64,000 nucleotides of DNA. It comes from Branchiostoma belcheri. Its lineage: Eukaryota > Chordata > Leptocardii > Amphioxiformes > Branchiostomatidae. Each line of letters opens with the position of its first letter. The stretch's first letter is position 1. The translations under genes were made by a program, and so were the position numbers. The stretch is from contig NW_017802714.1 in NCBI RefSeq assembly GCF_001625305.1, positions 426,771 through 490,770 on the forward strand, in the 5' to 3' direction. A model generated the notes under the pieces. That model did not search any database and was not told where the DNA came from. It saw only the letters and a list, made by a program, of their open reading frames with translations. Positions 1 to 13,200 of this stretch are shown piece by piece.

Positions 1-806
1 ATTGATTCTGACCTGGGAGTAGATGTAACCCTTGGGGCCCGGGTGTCAGCGCAAGACAAAAAATATGCCTGCAAATAATGACCCGTGCATCTGCCATATT
101 CGCCCAATACCCCCGCAACAAATGACCGACTCCGCTCGCATTGATTGTGGGGGAACCTTGGCGCGTCATGCCGATCTATCAAGCCCTGATAACTTCGTTT
201 GGCCCGCCGCCGTGTAGGATTACGACAAGATTCGGCCCTCAAAATTGCTGGAATAATTTGAAGGTCTTGCTTCATGTCGTGTCCGGTCACAAGTGATGCA
301 TCTAATTAAATTTCTTTACACCGGCAGAATTATCTTAATTTTCTTCTCTGACCTAAACACACGTACAGGTAGTGTGAGAGAGATTTGGACATGAGTAACT
401 ACTGATACATAACTTCCCGCTCGGCAGTTTTGTTTTAAAGATTGCACGATGTATATTTACAACTCTTTCTTACCACGTACATGTATATTTACAACTCCAC
501 ATGCTAAAAGGCAGGGTACAGAGAGTTACTCAGTATTCGCGCCACAACTCACACGGTGAACAAGCGGTTTGGTACAAGACATTGATATAGGATTAGGGCT
601 GCAAATTAAATCTGTGCAGGGCAGAAAAGAGATCATTTTCTCGCTTGGATACCTGAAACTATGTTTATGTGGAATAAATCCGGGTAAAGTGACTATGAAG
701 GCACAGCATGGACCACCTATACAGACTGAATTCGGCTGCATACCGAGCGAAATATAACGTTATTTCACACACACACACACACGCACACACACGCACACAC
801 ACACGA

Positions 807-851
<45 letters not shown>

Positions 852-1071
852 AAAACGAATATCTGTTGTTAGCCCTACTTCATACCTATTCAAACCTTGT
901 ATCAGTAACTTCCGTTGAACAATTTCACCCGAAAATTTGAAGGAAACATCACGAAGAAGTGAATTGTACCTCATGAAATATCATTCTAAAGAACTTCTAC
1001 ATACATAAGATGTAATTCAGGCCCTTCATAACTTCCCCTCCACCATCACACTATTCATACGTAACGCGTAC
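1..1071 (-). other. Lhx3/4 intron reaching the left edge
   Basis: Follows the donor at 1071. Apart from the CA repeat at 766-848 I see no exon with a phase-1 acceptor and recognisable Lhx3/4 C-terminal sequence, so the remaining exons are presumed to lie outside the window. Confidence 0.5.
766..848. repeat. (CA)n microsatellite
   Basis: About 80 bp of CA dinucleotides with a few CG interruptions in the Lhx3/4 intron. Confidence 0.95.
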
Positions 1072-1264
1072 CTGAGTAAACTATATCCTTAGAGAGATCA
1101 GCATCCAGGTCGTCCACGGCGCCATTTTGTTCGCTTCTAGCGGGCGAGCCTTTCCGTTTGATGTTGTTGTTGTTGTTGTTCCCGCGGAAGTACTGTCCCC
1201 ACCGGGCCCGGCCCGCGTCCTTCTTCAGTCTCTTCTCTTTCGCTCTTCTGTTCTGGAACCACAC
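1072..1264 (-). CDS. Lhx3: Lhx3/4 exon: homeodomain helix 3 and C-terminal linker
   Basis: Acceptor TTTCCAG precedes GTG TGG TTC CAG. The exon encodes [19 protein letters not shown], the recognition helix and basic tail, then RWGQYFRG, typical of LHX3/4. A run of six asparagines follows (an AAC repeat near 1161-1180), then an acidic linker ending DLSKDIVYS. The donor is GTACGC. It starts in phase 0 and ends in phase 1, so at least one more coding exon follows to the left. Confidence 0.95.
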
Positions 1265-4200
1265 CTGGAAACATGCATACATGGGGTTATTTCTCTGAGC
1301 TACTTTTACTCTAAGAAATTAAAGCTATCCAATGCAACATAACGGCAAGACAAAAAAATATTCTGGGTAAGGAAATTTGTTTGATTTTGACATTTACTAC
1401 ATGTATTTACTGTTATTTTTTTGCACGTTTTTACCTTCGCCAAGAAGGTTATGTTTTCAGGGGCGTTCGTGTATGTGTGTGTGTGTGTGTGTGTGTAAAC
1501 ACTATAACTTGAGAAGGCCTTGATGGATTGTCTTGATACTTGGTAGGTGGGTAGGTCTTGATGAGACCTCAAAATGATTAGATTTTGGGCCCCCTGGCGG
1601 CTTGTCATGGTACTGCAGCAGAACTTCCGGTTTTGATATCTCATGATCCAGACATGCTAGGGTGACGAAAGTTGGATGGTAGATAGCTCTTGTGCTGGGG
1701 ATAAAGTGACATGAGTTTGAGCCCCCTAGTTGCTTGCTCTAGAACTGCAGGGGGGTTTAATGGACAAATGTTTAAAGGCGGATAACTCAAGAACCGATTG
1801 ATGGATCATCGTGATTTTTGGTATGTAGGTAGCTTGAGTGATGCTTGACATAATGATATTACAATTATGCAAATATGGATGTAATTTGCATAATTAATGA
1901 GGAAATTCTATTTATCAGCTGCATTCCATAATAGGAAGTTCAAGCTTGTGACATATGTTATTAAGAATGAGAGAAACACAGGCATATATCGACTATGCAA
2001 ATGAAGACTTAATTTGCATAATTAATGAGAAAATATTATAATTGCATAGTGGTAACTGCCTGGAATTTTATACTTGGGGTGTTTGAAAGTTAAGTTAAGG
2101 TGAACATAATTAAACATAACTTATTCAAATAAGGACCTCATTTGCATAATTTATGAGAAAGTGTCATCATGGCATTCTTTGTTAAGATAAGACTGTCTTT
2201 TAGTGGAGAATATGATCAACAGATATAATTCATGCAATTGAGGATCCTATTTGCATAATTAGGGGGATTAATATATAATTTCTTAATCATAAAAGCTAAC
2301 ATCATTTGGCGAAGGTATGAGATCGTGGAACTCTAGTTTGTCATCATTTTATACTTGAATATTTAAAAAACAATCTGCGTGAGGCGCTTCTTTATTTTTG
2401 GGTACCACCCATAAATATCTAGAACCAGCCTACGATACACAACCATTTTTCGTTAGCGACTTTGCATTTTTACCTCACCTATATCAGTACGCAATGGGAT
2501 AGGATTAATTCAACTTATTACATTAAAAGAATAACCAGAGAATTGACATCGTCGCTCTTAAATTGCACTGGATACGTGTTTAACATGATATTTCAGAATA
2601 AAAGAACAGTAGAAGGAAAACCAGAGAAGTTTGTTTGATCAGGACGTACCTGCACGACCCTCATGTCCAGTCCTGTCTCCTGTGACAGCTGTTCTCGGAC
2701 ATGGCGGGCGGGTTTGGGGCTGTTTTGGTACGCTTGTTTCAGGGTCTCTAGCTGCTTGGCAGTGATAGTTGTGCGGGGTCTCTTCTGTGTTCCCTCCAGC
2801 TCCATTTCTGTGGAGAAACAAAACAACTGTTCTTTATACCTGTTCCAATTGAAATCTTATTAACTCGGAACCAAGAGGTCCCGGGTTCGAGTCCTGACCG
2901 ATCCTCTGCCCTTGGGAAAGGCCCTTTACACGACTTTCATCACTTAACTCAAGTGAAAATGAGTATTGTCCTGTATTTGTACTCTGTGTTGGTGGCGACA
3001 TAAAATAAGTTCATACAACATGAGTATACCGTCGCCATGTTTGGCCATGAAATGTTGGGATTATAAAAAAAAAATAAGAGGACACAACCTTCAAGTAACA
3101 ATTGCCAAAGCCTTCAAAAGGGAACAAAAGAGCTCTCTAATTTACCAACAGGTGCACTTCACAAGCATATGGAATACTATTTAGTAACTTACAACTATAA
3201 GGCACTTGACAGTCCACACAAACTGGGAATGACAGGTCAGTAAATGAATGAGCGGCCTCAACTGGAAGAGATCTTCCCACCTGACTGAAACTACTTCTAG
3301 TTTCTATGACTACCTGTACAGGGTTGTGTGTGTCTGTTTCTATCTGTGTATAGATCAACTGTTACTAGATCATACATAATCTTAGCCTGTTTGGAAATGA
3401 AGCTACAATCACTATTTTGTAATCAAGATATGGTATATGGTTCATTGGTACATACAAAGCTGGTATTATAGGCCAGCACCATGAATGTAGAGATTGTTGG
3501 TACCACGGTTCTGTACCATAGCAGTCCTGTACTATAGTCAATCAGCCCATACACAGTACATACAGACTACAGCAGCTGCATACAGCACATGTCTATAGTG
3601 AGATACTGTTGTTTAAGTCATACCCGACCCTGCACTACAGCGATTCAGGGATTCCTACATATACATGTACATATACATGTGAATATTGTACTGTAAGGCA
3701 CGTGCGTCTTGATGTAGTCAAACATGTAACCAACTGTCGATTTTCTTAGTCCTACATGTATCTAAACACTATAAAATCAAACAATCAAATTTACTGTTTT
3801 ATTATTAAAATCAAAGAACCCACATTTTATACAAGATGTTGGTAAATTCGTCTTCTAGTGCCTCAAAAGAAGAAGTCAAGCCCAGCAAAGGTAGTACCAC
3901 GTATGTTGTAAAATTTAGTACAATGCTAGACATATTTTGTACTTTTTTTCATACATGTTTTTGTACCTAGAATTAGCCCTGGGGCATGTATTTGCAATAA
4001 ACTTCACTGTATCATGTAGTCAGGCCCAACAATCCGCAACTCTCACACACATTTCACCTCCAGTCTGCACCTGTGGGGCCCTACCGGCGCACAGTATACC
4101 GGCTCCATCCTTGCGGGTCCCCCTCTACTTATTTCCACCAACCCAGTTTCGTTTACAAGCAATTACTGCAGCGTCGCAGCCGCACCACAGTTGACTAGTT

Positions 4201-7200
4201 GACACGGAAATGAGCTTTCCTTGTTTTACACGTTTTATGCCAGAAGTCCAATCACCCTAAATGCCGATAAATGTGAGGAGACTGATATAAAACAGACCAC
4301 ATCTATAATCACCAGGACGTGGTACAACAACGACTTGTCGATAAATTCTGTGTGCCGGCATGTGTTTTTTAATAAACAAAAACAAACAAACAAGAAATAC
4401 ACAATTCTATTTCACGCCTGTGATGCCTGTGAGATCGTATTCTCCATGTGCATTTTTGCGGCCATATTTTTTTTGGTTGGGGGGGGGGAGGAGGTAGGAT
4501 TTTCAACGAAGCTATTTTGGAACAAGGGTCTATGCCAAGCTTTTCCGTCAAAAAACATTGTACAACATATCCTAGAATGTCCCGAGTTTGCTGTATGGTT
4601 ATGGCTCAATATTCAACCGAACATTTGTGGTCAAGATATATATGTTTTGTCTTCAAGGGATTGTAGTTGTACAGTTTTTTTATGGAAATCTTAACGAAGT
4701 ACCAAACCAGGTACAGCAAAGCCACAATATTAATATTTATCTCAAATAAGTGTAGAATAAAACTAACCTAGGTGATTTCTGCTCATCATGTTGAAGTATC
4801 TTAGTCCAGTAGATACCTACATGTAGGTATCTACTGGACTAAGATACTTCAACATGATGTTATGTTTCTAAAAACAGCCGTGAGAGCGATAGGACTCTTG
4901 TCTACAACATTTGAACTTGATCCAAAACGATTCATCTTCGATATGTTTCAAATATCCGTGGAGAGTACTTCAAAAACAAAATTTGTTGACAGCGACTGTT
5001 AGCGCATTCTACTTATACGTACACGTGTACAAATCGCGTATTCGATTCGGTATATGGATCTAATGCCATTTTGCGCATTACTCTGTTGTGTTAAGAAATA
5101 AATAATCTCTTCTTGTGTATTTCCGTCTGAGTTCCACTTTTCGTTGAGTTATTCTGGAAAATTCTTTTCCATATTTGGTGTCACTCTATTAACATTTTAC
5201 TACATACTAACAAGGAGGCTATAGTGGACTGACTATGCTTCTTGTAAACATTCTTATCATGTCTACGATACTGCTTTTTCACATTTAGTGCATTATTCTA
5301 TCTTGTTATACACATTCTGTGTATCAGTCTGTCTAAACTATGTAGAACAACATGTTTGTTTTTACAATGTTTCTTTTGTCACGTTGTTGTTTAAAGATGT
5401 TTGTTTTGTACAAATCGGACCTACCTACACAAACCTCTGTATCCGTACAATGATTTGAACATTTTATTTCAATATTTATCTCTGATTGGAACTTCTCTAT
5501 TATGTAGATATGTTTATAAATATGTCCACTCCATCTTATATTCAAAGCTGCACATTTGAACTCGAACTAACTAGTTTTAATCTACGGTATACAACATTTT
5601 AGACACCATGAGGATTTGATTCACAGTGCTACAGTGGCTGGTAATTCTTAAACGCAAGCTTTCATTCTGCAGCTTTTCATCTTCCCTTTTTGAAGGCAGC
5701 CAGTGCGATTTCAAGGACGCAAAACTGGATTTTTAAAGTGAAGGATCATTCGTTCAATGTAGTCCAGTTGCTGGTTTCGTATTGTATGTACACATGTCCA
5801 CTGCACGATAATTGTACATGGTACAATGTATACCAAGGACTGTTGAACATAGTACAAAAAGAAAAGGGTATGAACTAAAACTTAACATCCCGAGAGAATA
5901 GGATGCCTCACGTAGCTTGTTTCTCTGCTATTGCAATCACTACAAGTATTAAATGATAACGAAACTGTGATAAGAAATGGCAGCAAATATCAATATCAGG
6001 CAAATTTCCTCATGCATTTTTTTTTATTTTGCCGCCCTGAAATTGCATCGGATTGTGCAACACCTGGGCCCTGCTTGGCCCAGGAATGCCAGACTCAGAC
6101 AAGAGTGGAGCAAGTCAAGGGAGGGGTTCTTCCGTAGGAGTGATGACGCCCTGGATTGAGAGAGAGTGAGCCTTCAAAGGCCTCAGGGACATGTTGTCAC
6201 ACATGTGTGTTCACGTGTTAACTGTCGTGTCATATCCTGTGTAACATTGCGACACTGGTACATGGTCTCTTCTGATCTGACATCTTCACTTTCCAAGACA
6301 TGCGAAATACGGCATCAGTCACAAAAATCAGAGCAATTCGCTATAGATCTCTTAAGCAAAGCTAAAGGGGACGTCCTGCGATGTTTTCTGTATCTGTATC
6401 TGTCTGGCCGGTAAACCGCCTTTCGGCGTAACACACCAGCTTCGCAGGCACGCGGCGCGGCGGCAGCTGGCTACATCACACCGAACGACTTGTTACACCT
6501 AACCCTTGAACATCTAACTCTAAACATTATTTAAGCTATCTAGTGACAATGTCCCTACTGTACTTGGTGACAGTGAGTTCCACTCTGCGATAGTTCTAGG
6601 AAAGAATGAATTCTTGAACACCACAATCCTTAGTTGATAACTCTGGTACTCATTCGGAAGGCATGGATATTCCTTGTTCTCTTCTGGGCTGGTATTAATT
6701 CTGTTTGCAAACTATGTGGTGCTTACCTCTCTGTTTTGCTGCTTCGTAGTCACTCTTGCAGACGAGTTTAGCGTCCTCCATCAGATAGAACTCGTCCCCG
6801 GTGGCCAGCTGCCTCTTGCACATGATACAGGCGAAACACTGCAGGTGATAGATCTTGTCCTGTGCGCGCCTGACCACCTGGGTGGGGGGGATGCCCTGAC
6901 CACACCCCGCACATTTCGTCCCGAATCGCCTGGAGAAGGAAGAATGAAAATTAACTTCATGACATGAATTTCATGTAATTTCAAAGCGGTAAAACAAAAA
7001 TATCTATATTCTGGATGGGAAACTCTGTCTGATACTGATATTCACTGTCATTCCCTTGCACATTTTCGTCGTTATTTCATACTGGAAGCATTTGATTGAT
7101 TTTTTTTCTCTTTAAATAGCCCCAAAACAATCCACGTGAGGAGTCCCTTATTTTTTGGTACAAAACAAGCAGGAGTTTTCCATCATGATCAGTGACATCG

Positions 7201-10200
7201 CATTTTTGCCTCACAGATATCAGTGTGGTATGAGAAAACTACACAATTGTATCCCCTCCTCACCACGGATACCTACATATGAATATGTGTAGTTGGGGAG
7301 TGAGGGAGTTGTTTATTTCATATTTATTCCAAGGTCGATTCCAAAACTTCCCAACTTTACAACATTTTACGGAATAAATCCCTGCCCCCCCCCCCCTCGC
7401 ACACCTCAGAAGTTAGAAGAACATATGTTGTCCCAGCATGTGTTGAGACAGTAACACTAGTGATTACGGCACGGCTAACTGTACCATACGCCGCTGAGCC
7501 GTCTTCCTGTGGCGAAAATCACGGCTTTTCCCCTGGATTTGTCCGACAGGAGGTCATAATGACAGGTTTTACGCGGATAAACGCCGTGTGTGTCGGATAT
7601 GTCCCGCCGCTGTGCTGTATGTATGTCGTTCTTGAGACACAATTTCTGAACGACCCGTCCAAAAATTACTACAGACAACAAACGGAAATGCTCAACTAGA
7701 CTTCATGGTTTTTACCGGCACATTTGAAGGGGAAAATTATACAGAAAGGCTCTATTGATGAATGAGTGAGAGCAAAGAACAACACTTATAAGTCCCAAGA
7801 GTCAAATGGTGAATAAACTACCGGGGACAATACAACACAAAGCGGGCGCTGCGGCGGGTGCAGGCCGCTGTGCGGACCGTGCATGCCGATGTTTTAATAG
7901 AATTTGTAAGAGAATACTCGTGCCTCCCCACGCGCGACAGCTTGTTGGCGATGGCCATCTCGGTTTTCTCGCTTGGCTGCGACATGGGATCAGTTAAACA
8001 ATTTGCCTTGCGACTGTCCCTAAATGGAGCCTTTCAGACCTTGTTACATCGCAGATTAAACATGGATAAATCACGACAATACGTGTTCTCTACACAACAA
8101 GCCACAAGCCTGTTAGATCAACATGTCCCGAGTAAATATTGAAAGTCTGCTTTCCTACCCCGTCTTCACAGCAGGAGTCCACAAAACACTTCTTTTTAAC
8201 TTCTCCGAGTTCCAACAATCGGAATCACAGCCATTTTAAACACACTGCCTATACCCCCTTTTCTTCTGTTACATAATATTTTATTCCACTACAAACAGTT
8301 TTCAAATTTTGTGACAGAGAGAAATCAGAAGAACAACACTAAAGCATGTTTATACAGTAATAAGAATATCCAATTGTTTTACTTCTTTCCGACAGGTCGG
8401 GAAATTGAGTTTCTTGAGAATCATATTTTTATCAGATATATTTATGAATCTACACCGGTCCTTGCTTGGTGCTGTGTGAAAAAGTTGTGGCCCAACAACT
8501 CGACATGACAGAATATACATATAGATAGAGCGTTTTGCCTTGAAATGTTTTCTATCTGCCTGAGGGTATGTGCATAGGCAGGTATATTAAGCTGGTCATT
8601 ACGCTGGCTGACACAATGAGGAACTGATTTCTTTCTGAATAGTAACACTTATCTACAGGCGATCTGCATGTCTTCTACATGTTGTCCTGTGTTGTATTTA
8701 CCTGAAGAAGTCGTCCTTGCAGTACACGTGTCCGTCCCGTGAGAAGCACTTGTCAGTGAGCTGCGCCTGGCAGTCCGAACACTGCAGACACTTGGCGTGC
8801 CACGACCTGTCCAGAACCTTCAGGATGAAGCGGTCCAGGATCACCTGTTCACACCCCGCACACTTCGGGATGTTCGCTGCAGAAAATACACACAAAAAAA
8901 CGTATTAAACATACTAAAATTCAACTGTAGAACATCGTGTTCAACCCCTGATTTACTCTCTCTGCTTGAAAAAAAAGCAGCATCGCGCGTTATGACAGAT
9001 GAACCCTGGTAGTTTTTTGGCATCTATGAAAAGATTTGAATATCAGATGGTCTCTCCTGCCTTCATCCTTTCCACTCTTCTTTAAACACTTCTTTGAAAA
9101 GCAAGTAGCTTTTTTGTCAATTTCTGTGAAAACTGGATGCAAATGCTGCACTAGGAGGTAAAACAACACACATCTGTACACAAATATAACCTACACAACA
9201 ACCAAGACCCGCCCAGGCAAAACTTGTCTCCAAGCAGTAAAAGTAAAACCACGACTGTGGACACGATCAGAACCCCTAACCGGCACGTCAAATGTTCGGG
9301 CCCGGTTGAAGTCTTGTGGGAGTGACTGAGAAAAGCGACTGGTCCTTACGGGAGTTGACGCGGATGTCCATGAGGACCGGAGCGCTGGCCGGCACGCCCG
9401 GGCCCGGCTTGGTGTTCTCCGGCGGCGGGGAGAGCGGTAGAACGGTGGTCATCATTTTGGCCTGCTCGCTGTAGCTAGCTCTGTTCCGCACTAGACCTGT
9501 GTCTATTGTTGACTCCAGCTGGTGTATGTGGGGAGGACAGGTCCTACAGACTGCCGTGTCCCTCGCACTACTAATCACAACCGTGCGCTCGCGTGTTTAG
9601 CTACTTGTTTAGTAGCTTGCATCTAAAGCACACCGCGATGCCTCTGCGCCGACTTCCACCAATCACAGGGCAAGAAAGGCTAAACAAAGCCCCTTTCTGG
9701 AGGCTGCCGCCGCAGGGGACAACAGGCGGGGCCGCGGCATTGTTTACGTACTTCTGCTGATACCCCGCTCTTGTTCTACCTGTTGTTATGCAATTTTGAG
9801 AGAAGATTGCACACGAGCAGGTGTAACACAGGTTCTACAGATGGCCGGCTAGAGGCATGACTCAGGCCGGGTCACGGTTACAAGGTGGTCTCTCAGCAAA
9901 TATGGAATTAGATCATCACGATAGATACGTACTTCTACAGCAGTACAGGCACGGACACTCAATGAAACACCGTCTCCAAAAAATATTACAATCTCGCTGC
10001 AGAATAAATAGATATTTTCTACATTCTGTGTCGAAAAAAAATAAAGAAATGTATCTAACAATTGAATAGTTATAAAAAATGCAGACACATGCACGCACGT
10101 GCACCGTACATTTTCAATATTGTTACAATAGTTACTTTAGCACTTACCACGATCTACAGAACCATAATATTGTTTGAATTTTTCTTACTTCAAATCACGT

Positions 10201-13200
10201 TTATATATACGATTATTGTTAATGTTAATCAGATACAAAACTCCCAATCATGAACTTGTAGATACCAAATTTAACAGCTAACTTCACAAGTTTTAACTTA
10301 TGTAAAAATCAACGTGACGATCCCTCGTACCCGCGTATACTGTACTCCTACCGTCAGCAAATACACATTGATATCGCTATCTGTCCACCGTATACAACAC
10401 AGTTGCATAAGTGCATAAGTACAAGATAAGTATTTTCGTAGCGAGCGGGTAGCACTGTAACCTATACTCTTATAGATACTAGTAGCTCAATCGCTACAGT
10501 CCGTTCTCAGAACGTACTTCTCCCGGCCTGTTCCTGAGATAGCTATGTTAGTGTGATCGTAACAAGAACACTGTCTGATATCACATTTCAGCTACATTTG
10601 CTTACATATCGATGTGTTATGTATTATTTAGACACCGACTTCACTTATCAAATGGCACAGCGTCAAATCGCGAGGTCTGTAATAAACGTAGTAATACACT
10701 ATCGATATTAGTTAAAAACCTGTTTTCAAGGAAGACAAGGAATCATTCGACTTAAAGACGTAACAAAAGAAGCCGGTATCTTTGATCCAGCCGGTGTCTT
10801 CAGACCTTTATCGTACCCGGGACATGTCGTGTCTATTGAGGGAGGGATCAGGGAGATAGCTGTGTTTGTATTGCTGCGTGATCGCACAACAAACATCTCG
10901 TTAGCCAGACCAACAAACGAACTTCGCATTTCACCAGGGCAGTTTGACTAGACAACAGGATAAACAACAGGGCATTCCTTCTCGCGTTCTTAGTACAAAC
11001 AACGGGCGAGGTTCCAGCCATACACAACTGCATGTCAGGTTTACAAGAATCATAAAGGTACGTTTGTGTTTGTAAGAACGGGGACTGCTGTTCTTGTAGC
11101 TGATTGTATACACATCTGTACCTATAGAGAAGGCGGATACACATTTCCACACGCCCCGATTCTCCAACTGACTGAAAATTTTGATAAAATCCATATTTGT
11201 CACTACTGCGAAACGAAATTTTATTCACCGCAATATTATTCATGATATACATGGGTTATATTCATGTGAATAGCTTGGCTAATATTTTTCTGCGTTATTT
11301 GAAATTTCTATGGGTCTCTTCGTAGAAAACTGTGTCAAAATGTTATGGAGAATTTTGCCTGAGATTTCTTCGAGTAATAAATGACTTGACAACCGCGAAC
11401 TGTATCACTCCCGTCACAACAGGCGTTTTGACAAGAGTTTGTGTCGCTAGAGCCCGTGTGTAGGAGGTAAACATTGAGTTGCGGCCAACAGTTTGGTACA
11501 AAAACAAACGTCCACCACTTATCAGACGTTTGACAAACACAGACACACGCCCCGCCGCACACCCGCCCTGTCACATACATCCACAAACTATTTACTTCCA
11601 ATTTAGTAAACGACACTGATTTTCCTCCCAGACATTGAACTCATAGTCATGGATCTCCGGATAATCTAATAACCAACCCCCTGACGTTATTACGTCCAAC
11701 CCCGCCGTTTCCTTGTTTTTGAATTTTAAAAATTGTAGTTGACGTTCTGACCGATTGCATCTGCAAAAATGTAGTTTGTGGTCACTAATTGCTTAAAGTA
11801 ATAAAGCGGGCGAGACATGTGGCGACGGCTTTTCTTCTGGAGCTGAAATAAACCAATTCTGTTCCTTCTGGGGACGCATCGAGGAGGAGGAAAGCTATGA
11901 TCTGTTCTTCTGTGCGTCGGATTTTAATTTCTTTCTTCATCCACACTGACTGTCCATATATAAAACAACATGAAACAAGCTGGCAGCGCCTCTCATGTGG
12001 AAGAAGGTTTCGTGGCACACACCTACTCTGCATAATAAATTCATTGCTGTCCTCCTTTTTCTGAAATTTATTGTATAAATAAAAACATACAATTACACAC
12101 AAACAGCTTGAAAGGTGTGAAAATTGATGAAGATATATTATCAAACTTTTTGATTTGGAGAGAACTTCGAATTTCATACAATCATTTTATGAAATGTTCA
12201 CCGATTCTGGTAATGTCATCACCAAAGCTATCTGTTATGCCATACAACATTGACGATAGCGGTACACGAAAAGTAGTGGAAGCTAACATGTACCAGTGTA
12301 CCAGTATGAAATACTCATGTTTTACATACTGGATATCCTCTTGTGCATTTAGCCCATCTGGGCAAGGACATGCAATAAAGATTCATATCATATCATATAA
12401 AAAACGATGTCAAAATGTTACACCCTGAACGTTGGTTTACAAACACTACTGTCCATGTTACACCCTAAATGTTAGTTTACAAACACTACTGTCCATGTTA
12501 CACCCTCAGTGAACGTTGGTTTACAAACACTACTGTCCTTGTTACACCCTAAATGTTAGTTTACAAACACTAAGGTCCATGTAACACCCTGAACGTTGGT
12601 TTACAAACACTACTGTCCATGTTACACCCTGAACGTTGGTTTACAAACACTACTGTCCATGTTACACCCTGAACGTTGGTTTACAAACACTACTGTCCAT
12701 GTTACACCCTGAACGTTGGTTTACAAACACTACTGTCCATGTTACATCCTGAACGCTGTTTACAAACACTACTGTCCATGTTACACCCTGAACGTTGGTT
12801 TACAAACACTACTGTCCATGTTACACCCTAAATGTTTACTATATATACATACAGAGGTATTTTTCTCCTTGTTTTTAGCTATACTGCTGACACTACATCT
12901 TTCTCCATGATCAACAAATTTTAACAAATTTTCCTCATAACTCTGCTTTGGTATTAGACAAATATCACTAGAAATGTAAGCATTGATGTAGATTGTTAAC
13001 ATAATGTACTACATGCCATATAGAGGAACATCTTCCTAAACATATTATCTGTCCCCGTGCATTTAGACCTACCATTCAGACAATAACTGTTATCAGACCA
13101 TCTGTTGATTTTACGCACACGACACAGAGTCAGTTCTGTAGCTTTCCTAACACGAGAGACATCAAAACAGTGTGTGCTGATAAACCTAGACGCAACAGTA

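Noticed and set aside
1..60. Possible next Lhx3/4 exon ending at the left edge (minus strand ..GYIYSQ|GTCAG)
   Set aside because: The 18-nt stretch between a weak acceptor and donor has no similarity to LHX3/4 C-termini.
4221..4694. 157-codon open frame in the Lhx3/4 intron
   Set aside because: Low-complexity and AT-rich composition, no domain, lies inside an intron.
9456..9578. Longer N-terminus of the proximal exon starting at 9578
   Set aside because: That codon is GTG, not ATG; the first ATG in frame is at 9455.
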